The notes: generated by a model from the letters alone, not told the origin. Shown: positions 40,826-52,566, numbered from the stretch's first letter. The stretch: 59,653 nt of DNA from Vogesella fluminis (GCF_014652335.1 NZ_BMYP01000007.1:1-59653), one strand, 5' to 3'. Numbers and translations are program-made.

Positions 40826-42133
40826 ATGCAAGTACAACTGGAAACGTTGAGCGGCCTTGAGCGTCGCATGAGCATTGCCTTGCCAATGGCAGCAATCGAC
40901 GCACAAGTTGCCGAGCGCCTGAAGCGCGTGGCACGCACAGCCAAAATTCAGGGTTTCCGTCCAGGCAAAGCCCCGGCCAAGATCGTTGAAATCAATTATG
41001 GCCCGCAAATTCGCGATGAAGTGCTGGGGGAGCAGGTGCAGCAAGGTTTTTACAAGGCAGTGATCGAGCAGAAGCTGCGTGTGGCCGGTTACCCGCGCTT
41101 CGAGTCGCTCGATGCTGCCGGTGATGCCGAAAGCTTCAAGTTTGCCGCCACTTTCGAGGTTTATCCGGAAGTCGTGGTGGGTGATCTGGCCGGCAAGGAC
41201 ATCGAAAAGGCAAATACGCCGGTGACCGATGCCGAGATCGACAAGACTATCGACATCCTGCGCAAGCAACGTACCCGGTTTAATCACGTGGATCGTGCTG
41301 CAGCAGAGGGTGACCGCGTGATCATCGATTTCAAGGGCAGCATCGACGATGTAGCCTTTGAGGGCGGCTCTGCCGAGAACTTCCCGTTCATGATCGGCCA
41401 AGGGCAGATGCTGGCCGATTTCGAAAACGGCGTAAAGGGCCTGAAGGAAGGTGAAACGGCTACTGTAACGGTGAGCTTCCCAGACGATTACCATGGCAAG
41501 GATGTCGCCGGCAAAACTGCAGTTTTCGAAATCACACTGAAAAGCGTGGCCGAGGCTCAGCTGCCGGAAGTGAACGAAGAATTGGCCAAGCAGCTGGGTA
41601 TTGCCGACGGCGATGTTGGCAAAATGCGTGCGGAAATCCGCAAGAATGTAGAGCGTGAAGTCAAGCGCCGCCTGTCTGCCCGGAACAAGGAAGCCGTAAT
41701 GCAGGCGCTGCTGGATGCAACGACTATCGAACTGCCAAAATCACTGGTGGCACTGGAGGTTGGTCGCTTGGTGGATCAGGCTCGCAAGAACCTGGAGCAG
41801 CGCGGCATGGCAATCAAAGATATGCCGCTGCCGGATGATCTGTTCACCGAGCAAGCCGAGCGTCGTGTGGCGTTGGGTCTGATCCTGGCAGAAGTGGTGG
41901 ATGCCAACAAGCTGGAGGCCAAACCTGAGCAGGTCAAGACCATGATTGAAGAGTTTGCCGATAGCTACGAGCAGCCTGAAGATGTGCTGAGCTGGTACTA
42001 CGCCAGTCCGGATCGTCTGGAAGGCCCGACTTCCATGGTTCTGGAAGACAATGTGGTTGAATTTGTGTTGTCTCGGGCCAATGTTGTCGAGAAGGAGCTG
42101 TCGTTTGATGCCTTGATGGGCAACAACGGCTAA
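40826..42133 (+). CDS. tig: Trigger factor (ribosome-associated chaperone)
   Basis: 435 aa from the ATG at 40826, preceded by AAGGA. It binds ribosomal protein uL23 and shields nascent chains. The ribosome signature is G-F-R-P-G-K-A-P (residues about 44-51), followed by the FKBP-type domain ([31 protein letters not shown]) and a long helical C-terminal arm region. It is the first gene of tig-clpP-clpX, the usual quality-control order. Length is normal for the family. Confidence 0.98.
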   Translation: MQVQLETLSGLERRMSIALPMAAIDAQVAERLKRVARTAKIQGFRPGKAPAKIVEINYGPQIRDEVLGEQVQQGFYKAVIEQKLRVAGYPRFESLDAAGDAESFKFAATFEVYPEVVVGDLAGKDIEKANTPVTDAEIDKTIDILRKQRTRFNHVDRAAAEGDRVIIDFKGSIDDVAFEGGSAENFPFMIGQGQMLADFENGVKGLKEGETATVTVSFPDDYHGKDVAGKTAVFEITLKSVAEAQLPEVNEELAKQLGIADGDVGKMRAEIRKNVEREVKRRLSARNKEAVMQALLDATTIELPKSLVALEVGRLVDQARKNLEQRGMAIKDMPLPDDLFTEQAERRVALGLILAEVVDANKLEAKPEQVKTMIEEFADSYEQPEDVLSWYYASPDRLEGPTSMVLEDNVVEFVLSRANVVEKELSFDALMGNNG

Positions 42134-42159
42134 TAATGAATCGCAATCCGGAGAGGTCG

Positions 42160-42792
42160 ATGAAATCGATGATTGAACCGCAAGGCTTGGGGCTGGTACC
42201 CATGGTGGTGGAGCAGAGTGGTCGCGGTGAGCGCGCCTATGATATTTTCTCCCGCCTGCTCAAGGAGCGCATCATTTTCCTGGTCGGGCCAGTCACCGAT
42301 GAATCGGCCAATCTGGTGGTTGCGCAGATGCTGTTCCTTGAATCGGAAAACCCGGACAAGGACATCTATCTGTACATCAATTCCCCTGGCGGATCGATTA
42401 CCGCCGGCATGTCGATTTACGACACGATGAATTTCATCAAGCCGGACATTTCAACCCTCTGCATTGGTCAGGCTGCCAGCATGGGCGCATTCCTGCTGTC
42501 TGCCGGCGCCAAGGGTAAGCGTTTTACACTGCCGCACAGCCGGGTAATGATCCATCAGCCGCTGCTGTATGGCGGCGGTCTGAGCGGCCAGGTGACCGAT
42601 ATCGAGATACATGCCCGCGAGTTGGTAAAAACCAAGCTGCTGATGAATGAGTTACTGGCCAAGCATACCGGCCAGACCCTGGAGCAGATTCAAGCGGATA
42701 CTGAGCGTGACAATTTCATGTCTGCGGAGCAGGCACTGGCCTACGGTCTGATCGACAAAGTGCTGACTTCGCGTGCCGAAGTGGCAGCCTAA
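42160..42792 (+). CDS. clpP: ATP-dependent Clp protease proteolytic subunit
   Basis: 210 aa from ATG 42160, chosen because GGAGAGG precedes it; an upstream ATG at 42136 lacks one. Serine protease tetradecamer. The triad is S107 (GQAASMGAF), H132 (R-V-M-I-H-Q-P) and D181 (T-E-R-D-N-F). The N-terminal segment [19 protein letters not shown] is the short propeptide plus loop. Works with ClpX, encoded 16 nt downstream. Overlap-free tandem gene order. Confidence 0.98.
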   Translation: MKSMIEPQGLGLVPMVVEQSGRGERAYDIFSRLLKERIIFLVGPVTDESANLVVAQMLFLESENPDKDIYLYINSPGGSITAGMSIYDTMNFIKPDISTLCIGQAASMGAFLLSAGAKGKRFTLPHSRVMIHQPLLYGGGLSGQVTDIEIHARELVKTKLLMNELLAKHTGQTLEQIQADTERDNFMSAEQALAYGLIDKVLTSRAEVAA

Positions 42793-42808
42793 CTCAGGAA
42801 TGGTGTGA

Positions 42809-44086
42809 ATGGCTGACAAGAACAGCGAAAAACTGCTTTATTGCTCTTTCTGCGGCAAGAGCCAGCATGAAGTGCAGCGCCTGATTGCCGGGCCCCAGGT
42901 CTACATTTGCAATGAATGCGTCGATCTGTGTACCGATATCATTCATGAGGAGCTGGAAGCCAAGCTGGGTGATACGGCTACGCCGGAGGAAGCGGCGGTC
43001 AAGCTGCCGACACCACAGGAAATACGTGCCAGTCTGGATCAGCACATCATCGGCCAGGAGCAGGCGAAGAAAACCCTGTCGGTCGCGGTGTACAACCACT
43101 ACAAGCGTTTGTATACGGCGAGTACCAAGGATGACGTCGAGCTGGCGAAGAGCAATATCCTGCTGATCGGTCCGACCGGTTCCGGCAAGACGCTGCTGGC
43201 GCAAACGCTGGCGCGGCTGCTGGACGTGCCGTTCGTGATCGCCGATGCCACTACTCTGACCGAGGCCGGTTATGTGGGTGAGGACGTCGAGCACATCATC
43301 CAGAAGCTGCTGCAGAAGTGCGACTACGACCCTGAAAAGGCGCAGCGTGGCATCGTGTATCTGGACGAGATCGACAAAATTTCGCGCAAGTCCGAAAATC
43401 CGTCCATCACCCGTGACGTATCGGGTGAAGGCGTACAGCAGGCCTTGTTGAAGCTGATCGAGGGGACGGTGGCCTCGGTGCCGCCACAGGGTGGCCGCAA
43501 GCATCCGAACCAGGAATTCATCCAGGTTGATACCACCAATATCCTGTTCATTTGCGGCGGTGCGTTCGATGGTCTGGAAAAGATCATCCGTCGTCGTTCG
43601 GAAAAGGGTGGTATCGGCTTTGGTGCCGAAGTGACCTCCAGAGATGATGGCAAGTCGCTGTCGGCTCTGTTTCAGGATGTCGAACCGGAAGATCTGATTC
43701 GTTTCGGCCTGATTCCGGAGCTGATCGGCCGTCTGCCGGTAGTGGCGACGCTGGAGGAGCTGGATGAAGAGGCGCTGGTCAACATCCTGACCCAGCCAAA
43801 GAATGCGCTGATCAAACAGTACCAGCGCCTGTTCTCGATGGAGAAGGTTGATCTTGAAGTGCGTCCTTCCGCGCTGCGCCTCATCGCCAAGCAGGCGCTG
43901 ATCCGCAAGACCGGCGCCCGCGGCCTGCGATCAATTCTGGAACGTGCGTTGCTGGACACCATGTATGAGCTGCCGTCGCTGGATGGCGTAGCCCGCGTGG
44001 TGGTCGACGAAAAGGTGATCGAGAAGGGCGACAAGCCGCTGTTCATCTATCAGGACCCGGATGAGCAGGCGGCGCAGTCTGCTTGA
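42809..44086 (+). CDS. clpX: ATP-dependent Clp protease ATP-binding subunit ClpX
   Basis: 425 aa AAA+ unfoldase. The N-terminal zinc domain has C-S-F-C-G-K and C-N-E-C-V-D-L-C. Walker A is G-P-T-G-S-G-K-T (121-128), Walker B is [10 protein letters not shown], and the pore loop is G-Y-V-G-E-D. It recognises tagged substrates and feeds ClpP via the I-G-F loop (in GGIGFGAEV). Strong terminator after the gene. Part of the tig-clpP-clpX operon. Confidence 0.98.
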   Translation: MADKNSEKLLYCSFCGKSQHEVQRLIAGPQVYICNECVDLCTDIIHEELEAKLGDTATPEEAAVKLPTPQEIRASLDQHIIGQEQAKKTLSVAVYNHYKRLYTASTKDDVELAKSNILLIGPTGSGKTLLAQTLARLLDVPFVIADATTLTEAGYVGEDVEHIIQKLLQKCDYDPEKAQRGIVYLDEIDKISRKSENPSITRDVSGEGVQQALLKLIEGTVASVPPQGGRKHPNQEFIQVDTTNILFICGGAFDGLEKIIRRRSEKGGIGFGAEVTSRDDGKSLSALFQDVEPEDLIRFGLIPELIGRLPVVATLEELDEEALVNILTQPKNALIKQYQRLFSMEKVDLEVRPSALRLIAKQALIRKTGARGLRSILERALLDTMYELPSLDGVARVVVDEKVIEKGDKPLFIYQDPDEQAAQSA

Positions 44087-44104
44087 TCTTCTGGCTGATC
44101 CCTG

Positions 44105-44131
44105 AAAAACCGCCGTTGCCGGCGGTTTTTT
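44105..44131 (+). terminator. Terminator after clpX
   Basis: AAAAACCGCCG, loop TTGC, CGGCGGTTTTTT. Ideal intrinsic terminator. Confidence 0.93.
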
Positions 44132-44163
44132 ATTTTTAAAGTACATCGATCTGCATTAGCATG

Positions 44164-44191
44164 CTTGATAAGTGTCAACATGCCCTTATCT
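44164..44191 (+). promoter_or_regulatory. Possible sigma32-type promoter of lon
   Basis: CTTGATA (44164-44170), 12-bp gap, CCCTTATCT (44183-44191). It resembles the heat-shock pattern CTTGAAA - CCCCATnT. About 40 bp before the lon ATG. Heat-shock control of lon is known in other bacteria, which supports the reading. Confidence 0.45.
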
Positions 44192-44231
44192 GTAATCGCA
44201 ACTGAATTCCTCCCTGTTAAGGTTAGGTGAT

Positions 44232-46649
<2,418 letters not shown>

Positions 46650-46690
46650 TGACGCTTTGTTTTGATTTGGCCGGAAAAGCGCGCTAGCAT

Positions 46691-46737
46691 CGGCTTCCAG
46701 AAGGGGTGAAATGAGGTACGGCCCTTGCTGGAAGCCG
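46691..46737 (+). other. Hairpin between lon and hupB
   Basis: CGGCTTCCAG at 46691-46700 pairs with CTGGAAGCCG at 46728-46737, and AAGGG (46701-46705) with CCCTT (46722-46726). This is a 15-bp stem with one bulged G and a 16-nt loop, ending 1 nt before the hupB -35 box. No T-run follows. Either a terminator of lon without T-tract or a regulatory element. Confidence 0.5.
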
Positions 46738-46738
46738 C

Positions 46739-46768
46739 TTGACACAAGGTTTTTAGCCTTGTTATAAA
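46739..46768 (+). promoter_or_regulatory. Promoter of hupB
   Basis: TTGACA (46739-46744) and TATAAA (46763-46768), 18-bp spacing, about as good as the sigma70 consensus allows. The spacer contains CAAGG and CCTTG, an inverted repeat that could bind a regulator. Confidence 0.85.
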
Positions 46769-46824
46769 GCTAGCGGTTTATTTCAGTGCTCCGCACACCG
46801 AGAACGACGAAAGGGGACTTAAAC

Positions 46825-47094
46825 GTGAACAAGTCTGAACTGATTGACGCTATTGCTGCCAAAGCAGACATTTCTAAAGCAGCTGCTGGCAAGGCGCTGG
46901 ATGGCATGGTTGATGCCGTAACTGATGCGCTGAAGGCTGGCGATACAGTCACTGTTGTAGGCTTTGGTACTTTCTATGTTGGCGAGCGCGCAGAGCGCAG
47001 TGGCCGCAACCCGAAAACGGGTGAGACCATTACTATTGCCGCGGCCAAGTCTCCAAAATTCCGTGCCGGCAAGGCACTGAAAGACGCACTCTAA
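46825..47094 (+). CDS. hupB: DNA-binding protein HU-beta
   Basis: 89 aa from a GTG start with an AAGGGGA ribosome site. [20 protein letters not shown] and the arm sequence [14 protein letters not shown] match HU, with the intercalating Pro in the arm. It is a nucleoid protein that bends and compacts DNA. The gene lies between lon and ppiD, as in E. coli. It has its own strong promoter and is followed by a structured RNA segment. Confidence 0.97.
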   Translation: MNKSELIDAIAAKADISKAAAGKALDGMVDAVTDALKAGDTVTVVGFGTFYVGERAERSGRNPKTGETITIAAAKSPKFRAGKALKDAL

Positions 47095-47110
47095 CTCTAA
47101 GGGTGCACAT

Positions 47111-47266
47111 TCCCGGAGGTGCCGGGAGACAGGTTGGTTCCCGTCCTGTCGTGTTGTGATAAGGGGAGTGCACTTGGAAGTTCGAGCCCAAGTGCCGCGG
47201 CTCCGGCCGCAGGCTCCGCCAGACAAACAGCAAGGTGAACGGCAAAACCGTTCACCTTGTTTTTTT
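47111..47266 (+). ncRNA. Candidate structured RNA between hupB and ppiD
   Basis: After the hupB stop five hairpins run in series: TCCCGG/CCGGGA (47111-47127), GACAGG/CCTGTC (47128-47150), GCACTTGG/CCAAGTGC (47170-47195), GCGGC-TCCG-GCCGC (47197-47210) and the terminator (47231-47266). No ORF or tRNA fold fits (the GTTCGA sits in a 10-nt loop). It could be a 3'-UTR-derived small RNA of hupB. Function unknown. Confidence 0.45.
47231..47266 (+). terminator. Strong intrinsic terminator before ppiD
   Basis: CAAGGTGAACGG, loop CAAAA, CCGTTCACCTTG, then seven T's. A 12-bp perfect stem. It ends the hupB transcript or the RNA described above. Confidence 0.95.
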
Positions 47267-47283
47267 GGTAACAAACCGAATCC

Positions 47284-49116
47284 ATGTTCAATTTCGTCCA
47301 GAGCAATCAAACGGCGATCAAGGTCATACTTGGTGCCGTGGCGCTAACCTTTGTCGGCTTTGGTGTTGGTAGCTATACCGCTGCCGTTGACGAGCCATTC
47401 CTGGCCAAAGTCGGCGACAGCAAGATTTTTTCGCGCGACGTCGAGCGCCAGCTGGAGGGGCAACCGGCCAATGCTGCAACGCGGCAGGCGGTACTGGAAA
47501 ACCTGATTCGTCAGCAATTGCTGATTGCTGCTGCGGAGCGCAACGGTATCGCACCGAGCGTGGAGCAGCTGCGGCGGACGATTGCCACGATCCCGGCATT
47601 CCAGGAGAACGGCAAGTTCAGCCAGGCGCGCTATGCCGATTTCATCAAGAGTCGCTATCGCTCAGCAGAGGATTTCGAGGCTGATGTCCGCCGCGATCTG
47701 ATGCTGCAGACGCAGATCACGCCGTACCTGAACACCCATTTCGTATCGTCCAGCATTGTTGCCCGCATGGGCGCGCTGTTTGGCGAATCGCGTGACGTGC
47801 GCGAAGTGCTGATTTCGCCGGCCGGTTTTGCCGCCGAGGTCAAGATTGATGATGCGGCCGTCAAGGCTTATTACGACAGCAACAAGACGCGCTACCTGGA
47901 ACCGGAATCTGCGGTGATTGAGTATGTGTCACTGTCGCTGAGTGAGGTTGCGGCGGCGCAGGTGGTCGATGATGCCGTGGCACAGGCCTACTTCGACAAG
48001 CACAAGGCAGAATTCGGCAGCGAAGAACGCCGCGTATCACACATCCTGCTGACTGTGGATGCGGCGGCCAAGCCGGAGGCCAAGGCGGTGGTGAAGGCGC
48101 AGGCGGAAGCGCTGCTGCAGCAGGTCAAGGCCAATCCGGCTGGTTTTGCCGCACTGGCCAAAACCCGTTCGCAGGATCCGGGTTCTGCTGAGCAGGGCGG
48201 GGATCTCGGTTTCTTTGCCCGCGGCGCGATGGTCAAGCCATTCGAGGAGGCCGCCTTTGCACTGCAGCCGGGCCAGATCAGCGGCGTGGTGGAAACCGAA
48301 TTCGGCTTCCATATCCTGAAACTGGACGAGGTGAAGGCAGTCGATTTCGCCAGCCAGAAGGCGGCGGTGATCGAGAAACTGAAGCGCGACAAGGCCGGTG
48401 CCATCTATCGTGCACAGCTGGAGAAGATGGGCGATCTGGCCTATCAGCAGCCGGATTCGCTGCAGGCGTTGGCCGGACAGCTGAACCTGACCGTGAAAAC
48501 CGGGGCGGCGATGGGCCGTAGCGGTATCGCCGGCGATGCGGTGCTGGGCAATGCCAAGGTGCTGGAGGCGACATACGGCGACGATGTGCTGAAGAAGAAG
48601 CACAACAGCGAACCGGTGGAGCTGTCGGCCGGCAATGCGGTGGTACTGCGCGTCAAGCAGTACCAGCCGCAGCGCCAGAGGCCGCTGGCCGAGGTGCAGG
48701 CGCAAGTCCGTGCCGAGCTGACCGCGCGCGAGGCGGCCAACCGTGCCGAGAAGCGCGGCCAGCAGCTGGTGGCCGATTTCAAGGCCGGCAAGGGGGTGGA
48801 TGTCCAGACCTGGGGTGCGCTGCGCAAGGTGTCGCGCCGTGCCGCCAACGGCATGGCCGTGCCGGAACTGCGTGCGGTGTTTGCGGCCAACGTTGGCAAG
48901 CTGCCGGCATTTGCCGGTGCCCACCGTGATAATGGCGACTATGTGATCTATCGCATCGACAGCGTCGACAAGGCGCTGGCGGCTTCGGCACCGGAGCTGG
49001 CGCAACTGAAGGGCATGCTGGGCGAGATGTCGGCCAATACGGTGCTGGTTTCCTATCTGGACGAGCTGCGCAATCGCGACAAGGTGATGATCAGCCAGCA
49101 GCCGGCGGATCAGTAA
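47284..49116 (+). CDS. ppiD: Periplasmic folding factor PpiD (SurA-N/parvulin)
   Basis: 610 aa. One N-terminal membrane helix (residues about 10-32, AIKVILGAVALTFVGFGVGS) anchors it to the inner membrane with the bulk in the periplasm. A SurA-N-like chaperone part (about 35-180) leads to one parvulin domain (about 240-350; R-V-S-H-I-L-L, A-L-A-K-T-R-S-Q-D-P-G-S-A-E-Q-G-G-D-L-G-F-F). It helps outer-membrane and secreted proteins fold near the SecYEG exit. Position after hupB matches E. coli. The ATG lies 18 nt after the terminator T-run. Confidence 0.95.
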   Translation: MFNFVQSNQTAIKVILGAVALTFVGFGVGSYTAAVDEPFLAKVGDSKIFSRDVERQLEGQPANAATRQAVLENLIRQQLLIAAAERNGIAPSVEQLRRTIATIPAFQENGKFSQARYADFIKSRYRSAEDFEADVRRDLMLQTQITPYLNTHFVSSSIVARMGALFGESRDVREVLISPAGFAAEVKIDDAAVKAYYDSNKTRYLEPESAVIEYVSLSLSEVAAAQVVDDAVAQAYFDKHKAEFGSEERRVSHILLTVDAAAKPEAKAVVKAQAEALLQQVKANPAGFAALAKTRSQDPGSAEQGGDLGFFARGAMVKPFEEAAFALQPGQISGVVETEFGFHILKLDEVKAVDFASQKAAVIEKLKRDKAGAIYRAQLEKMGDLAYQQPDSLQALAGQLNLTVKTGAAMGRSGIAGDAVLGNAKVLEATYGDDVLKKKHNSEPVELSAGNAVVLRVKQYQPQRQRPLAEVQAQVRAELTAREAANRAEKRGQQLVADFKAGKGVDVQTWGALRKVSRRAANGMAVPELRAVFAANVGKLPAFAGAHRDNGDYVIYRIDSVDKALAASAPELAQLKGMLGEMSANTVLVSYLDELRNRDKVMISQQPADQ

Positions 49117-49129
49117 ACCGCCAGCCAGC

Positions 49130-49154
49130 AAAAAGGCCCCGCAAGGGGCCTTTT
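49130..49154. terminator. Bidirectional terminator between ppiD and sodB
   Basis: AAAAAGGCCCC, loop GCAA, GGGGCCTTTT. It serves convergent ppiD and sodB. Confidence 0.92.
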
Positions 49155-49178
49155 CCGGTTTTGCCCTCGGGGCGAGGA

Positions 49179-49760
49179 TCAGGCGGCGAAGTTTTTCGCC
49201 ACGAAGTCCCAGTTCACCAGCTTCCAGAAGCCTTCCAGATAGTTCGGACGGCTGTTGCGGTAGTCGATGTAGTAAGCATGTTCCCACACGTCGCAAGTCA
49301 GCAGCGCTTTCTTGTCGGTAGTCAGCGGAGTGGCGGCGTTGCTGGTGGAAACCAGATCCAGGCTACCATCGGTATTCTTCACCAGCCAGGCCCAGCCGGA
49401 GCCGAAGGTGCCAACGGCACAGGTGGCGAAGGCTTTCTTGAATTCGTCGAAGGAGCCCCACTTGGCGTTGATGGCGTCAGCCAGTGCACCGGTCGGCTCG
49501 CCACCGGCATTCGGTGCCAGGCCGAACCAGTAGAAAGTGTGGTTCCACACCTGGGCGGCGTTGTTGAAAATGCCGCCGGAGGATTTCTTGACGATTTCTT
49601 CCAGGGATGCATTCTCGAACTCAGTGCCCTTGATCAGGTTGTTCAGGTTGGTGATATAGGTCTGGTGATGCTTGCCGTAGTGGAATTCCAGGGTTTCTTT
49701 GGAAATGACCGGTGCCAGTGCATCCAGCGCGTACGGCAGTTCAGGCAGTTTGTGTTCCAT
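49179..49760 (-). CDS. sodB: Superoxide dismutase, Fe type
   Basis: 193 aa. Start at ATG 49760, four bases after GGAGAGC; an ATG three bases earlier would be too close. Metal ligands are H27 (E-F-H-Y-G-K), H74 (V-W-N-H-T-F), and Asp and His in D-V-W-E-H-A-Y (about 157/161). N-A-A-Q-V-W-N and the F-G-S-G-W-A-W active-site region point to the iron form. It removes superoxide in the cytoplasm. Divergent from the flavoprotein at 49876; a 26-bp palindrome lies 20 bp upstream. Confidence 0.96.
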   Translation of the reverse strand: MEHKLPELPYALDALAPVISKETLEFHYGKHHQTYITNLNNLIKGTEFENASLEEIVKKSSGGIFNNAAQVWNHTFYWFGLAPNAGGEPTGALADAINAKWGSFDEFKKAFATCAVGTFGSGWAWLVKNTDGSLDLVSTSNAATPLTTDKKALLTCDVWEHAYYIDYRNSRPNYLEGFWKLVNWDFVAKNFAA

Positions 49761-49780
49761 CATGCTCTCCAGGGTTAAGA

Positions 49781-49806
49781 GGTCAAACAGCATGTGCTGT
49801 TTGACC
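49781..49806. promoter_or_regulatory. 26-bp palindrome in the sodB / flavoprotein divergent region
   Basis: Arms GGTCAAACAGCA and TGCTGTTTGACC, separated by TG, are perfect complements. It could be an operator for sodB and the oxidoreductase, or a hairpin in the sodB leader 20 nt before the ATG. Confidence 0.7.
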
Positions 49807-49875
49807 AATGAAGTTTACTGTAATTGTGCGAATGCGCCAATTCTTGACCAAACCGCTATACCAAAGGTTCATTTT

Positions 49876-51045
49876 GTGCATTACGACGTAATCGTGATCG
49901 GTGCCGGCGCTGCCGGCATGATGTGTGCCGCTACTGCCGGCCAGCGCGGCCGCCGCGTACTGTTGCTGGATCATGCTGTCCGGCTGGCAGAGAAAATCCG
50001 CATTTCCGGAGGCGGGCGCAGCAATTTCACCAATCTGCATGTCCGTCATGACTGCTATATATCGGAGAACCCGGATTTTTGCCGCTCGGCACTGGCACAG
50101 TACACGCCGCAGCATTTCATTGCATTGATGCAGCGCTACGGTATCGCTTATCACGAAAAGAAACTGGGCCAGCTATTCTGTGACGACAGCAGCCAGCAGC
50201 TGATCGACATGCTGGATGCCGAGTGCTGTGCGGCCAACGTTGAGCGGCGCATGGGCGTGGCCGTGCACAAGGTTGGCCGCAATGAAATGTTCCAGCTGGA
50301 AACCAGCGCCGGCGATTTCAGTTGCGAGTCGCTGGTAATCGCCACCGGCGGGCTGTCGATTCCGCAGATCGGAGCCACCGCCTTCGGCTACCAGATCGCC
50401 GAGCAGTTCGGCCTGCCGGTAACAAAGCTCGATCCGGCGCTGGTGCCGCTGACCTTCCACGTGGAGGACGCCGCGCGCTTTGCGCCGCTGGCCGGGGTGT
50501 CGCTGGATACCGAAGTCCGCATCGGCAAGGTGCGCTTCCGCGAGAACGTGCTGTTCACCCACAAGGGCCTGTCCGGGCCGGCCATCCTGCAGATTTCCAG
50601 CTACTGGCAGCCGGGGCAGGAGATCGTGATCGACCTGCTGCCGGATCTGGATGCCGAGGCGTGGCTGGAAGAGCGTGCTAGCAGCGAACAACTGTTGGCC
50701 AACGCCATGGCCGAGCTGGGCTGGCCGAAGCGTTTTGCCGAGGCGTGGCTGGACGGGCAGGGTGCCAATGTGCGCGGCAAGGATCTGGCACCGAAAAAGC
50801 GCAGCCAGCTGGCACAGGCGCTGCACAACTGGCGCGTGCTGCCCAATGGCACCCAGGGCTACAAGAAGGCCGAGGTCACCCGTGGCGGCGTGTCCACCAG
50901 GGCGCTGTCATCCAAGACGATGATGGCGAACGACGTGCCGGGGCTGTTCTTCATCGGTGAGGTGGTCGACATCACCGGCTGGCTGGGCGGTTATAACTTC
51001 CAGTGGGCGTGGTCTTCCGGCTTTGTCGCCGGCAAAAACTGTTAG
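49876..51045 (+). CDS. FAD/NAD(P)-dependent oxidoreductase, HI0933/YhiN family
   Basis: 389 aa from a GTG at 49876, with AAAGG 8 nt upstream. The start VHYDVIVIGAGAAGMMCA is the FAD Rossmann motif G-x-G-x-x-G. R-I-S-G-G-G-R-S-N-F-T-N is the HI0933 signature. A C-terminal T-R-G-G-V-S-T-R-A-L and L-F-F-I-G-E-V-V-D-I-T-G-W-L-G-G-Y-N-F-Q-W-A binds FAD. Enzymatic role is unknown. The gene contains a full-length repeat copy (50268-50282). Divergent from sodB. Confidence 0.87.
   Translation: MHYDVIVIGAGAAGMMCAATAGQRGRRVLLLDHAVRLAEKIRISGGGRSNFTNLHVRHDCYISENPDFCRSALAQYTPQHFIALMQRYGIAYHEKKLGQLFCDDSSQQLIDMLDAECCAANVERRMGVAVHKVGRNEMFQLETSAGDFSCESLVIATGGLSIPQIGATAFGYQIAEQFGLPVTKLDPALVPLTFHVEDAARFAPLAGVSLDTEVRIGKVRFRENVLFTHKGLSGPAILQISSYWQPGQEIVIDLLPDLDAEAWLEERASSEQLLANAMAELGWPKRFAEAWLDGQGANVRGKDLAPKKRSQLAQALHNWRVLPNGTQGYKKAEVTRGGVSTRALSSKTMMANDVPGLFFIGEVVDITGWLGGYNFQWAWSSGFVAGKNC
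50268..50282 (+). repeat. Full-length repeat inside a coding region
   Basis: CAAGGTTGGCCGCAA within the flavoprotein gene, read in frame as K-V-G-R-N. One of few full 15-mers located inside a gene. Confidence 0.8.
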
Positions 51046-51069
51046 AATCACGCTCTCTCCTGCCTGGCT

Positions 51070-51116
51070 GCGGCCAACCTTGTCGCGTGCGCCGGCGCAC
51101 GCCAGCGGTTGGCCGC
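51070..51116. repeat. Nested inverted repeats upstream of dnaB
   Basis: Outer arms GCGGCCAACC (51070-51079) and GGTTGGCCGC (51107-51116) are the repeat core in opposite orientation. Inside lies an 18-bp perfect palindrome, GCGTGCGCCGGCGCACGC (51085-51102). The whole could fold as one long stem and loop. It sits between the flavoprotein stop and the dnaB start. Confidence 0.85.
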
Positions 51117-51154
51117 GCCACGGCTAACTGGCATCACCGGATACCCCAAGCTTT

Positions 51155-52558
51155 ATGAGCGATTACGATTTCAACGACTCCTCGGTGGCGGCTATCCGTA
51201 CGCCGCCACACTCGATCGAGGCCGAGCAATCGGTACTGGGCGGCCTGCTGCTGGACAATAGCGCCTGGGAAAAGATTGCCGACCTGCTGACCGAGGCTGA
51301 CTTCTACCGCCACGATCACCGCGTGATCTTCAAGCACATCGCCAGACTGGTCGACATCGCGCGTCCGGCGGACGTGGTGACCGTGTCCGAAAGCCTGGAC
51401 AAGAATGCCGAGCTGGGCAGCGTCGGCGGCCTGGCTTACCTCGCGATGCTGGCGCAGAACACGCCGTCGGCGGCCAACATCCGCCGCTACGGCGAGATCG
51501 TGCGCGAGCGCTCGGTGATGCGTTCGCTGGCGCTGGTCGGCACCGAGATCGCCGAATCGGCCTACAACCCGCTGGGCCGCGACGCGGCGCAGCTCTTGGA
51601 CGAGGCCGAGGGTAAGGTGTTCCAGATCGCGGAATCCACCGCCAAGTCCAAGCAGGGCTTCCTGGAAATGCCGGCGCTGCTGAAAGAGGTGGTCGAGCGC
51701 ATCGACATGCTGTACAGCCGCGACAACCCGGACGAAGTCACCGGCGTACCGACCGGCTTTACCGATCTCGACGCCAAGACCTCCGGCCTGCAGCCGGGCG
51801 ACCTGGTGATCGTCGCCGGGCGTCCGTCGATGGGCAAGACCGCATTCTCGATGAACATCGCCGAGCACGTGGCGATCGAGGCCGGCTTGCCGGTGGCGGT
51901 GTTCTCGATGGAAATGGGCGGCACCCAGCTGGTGATGCGGATGCTGGGCTCGGTCGGCCGGCTGGACCAGCACATCCTGCGTACCGGCAAGCTGGGCGAC
52001 GAGGACTGGCAGAAGCTGACCTACGCCATCGGCAAGCTGTCCGATGCCCCGATGTATATCGACGAGACCCCGGCACTGACCGCGCTGGAGCTGCGCGCGC
52101 GCGCACGGCGACTGGCGCGCCAGCACGGCGGCAAGCTCGGCCTGATCGTGATCGACTACATGCAGCTGATGTCGGGCTCCGGCCGCAGCGACAACCGCGC
52201 CTCCGAGCTGGGCGAGATCTCGCGCGGCCTGAAGGGCCTGGCCAAGGAGCTGCAGGTGCCGGTGATCGCGCTGTCGCAGCTGTCGCGTAGCGTGGAACAG
52301 CGTACCGACAAGCGGCCAATGATGTCCGACTTGCGCGAATCCGGCGCCATTGAGCAGGACGCCGACATCATCATCTTCATGTACCGCGACGAGTACTACA
52401 ACGCCGATTCACCGGACAAGGGCCTGGCCGAGGCCATTATCGGCAAGCACCGTAACGGCCCCACCGGCAAGGTGCGGCTGGCCTTCCTCGGCCACTACGC
52501 CAAGTTCGACAACGCGGCGATACACGGCGTCACCGGCTGGGCCGACGCCGACGGTTAA
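51155..52558 (+). CDS. dnaB: Replicative DNA helicase
   Basis: 467 aa. The N-terminal dimer/primase-binding domain (about 15-120; PPHSIEAEQSVLGGLLLDN) leads by a linker to a RecA-like helicase with Walker A G-R-P-S-M-G-K-T (222-229), and L-I-V-I-D-Y-M-Q-L-M as Walker B; the loop with Q-R-T-D-K-R-P and L-R-E-S-G-A-I-E-Q-D-A-D matches DnaB. It unwinds the fork as a hexamer. It is preceded by a nested palindrome (51070-51116). Confidence 0.98.
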   Translation: MSDYDFNDSSVAAIRTPPHSIEAEQSVLGGLLLDNSAWEKIADLLTEADFYRHDHRVIFKHIARLVDIARPADVVTVSESLDKNAELGSVGGLAYLAMLAQNTPSAANIRRYGEIVRERSVMRSLALVGTEIAESAYNPLGRDAAQLLDEAEGKVFQIAESTAKSKQGFLEMPALLKEVVERIDMLYSRDNPDEVTGVPTGFTDLDAKTSGLQPGDLVIVAGRPSMGKTAFSMNIAEHVAIEAGLPVAVFSMEMGGTQLVMRMLGSVGRLDQHILRTGKLGDEDWQKLTYAIGKLSDAPMYIDETPALTALELRARARRLARQHGGKLGLIVIDYMQLMSGSGRSDNRASELGEISRGLKGLAKELQVPVIALSQLSRSVEQRTDKRPMMSDLRESGAIEQDADIIIFMYRDEYYNADSPDKGLAEAIIGKHRNGPTGKVRLAFLGHYAKFDNAAIHGVTGWADADG

Positions 52559-52566
52559 GCAATTTG

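Noticed and set aside
47168-47220. Possible tRNA between hupB and ppiD because of GTTCGA
   Set aside because: The T-arm stems do not pair around a 7-nt loop and no acceptor or anticodon arm can be formed; better seen as a hairpin.
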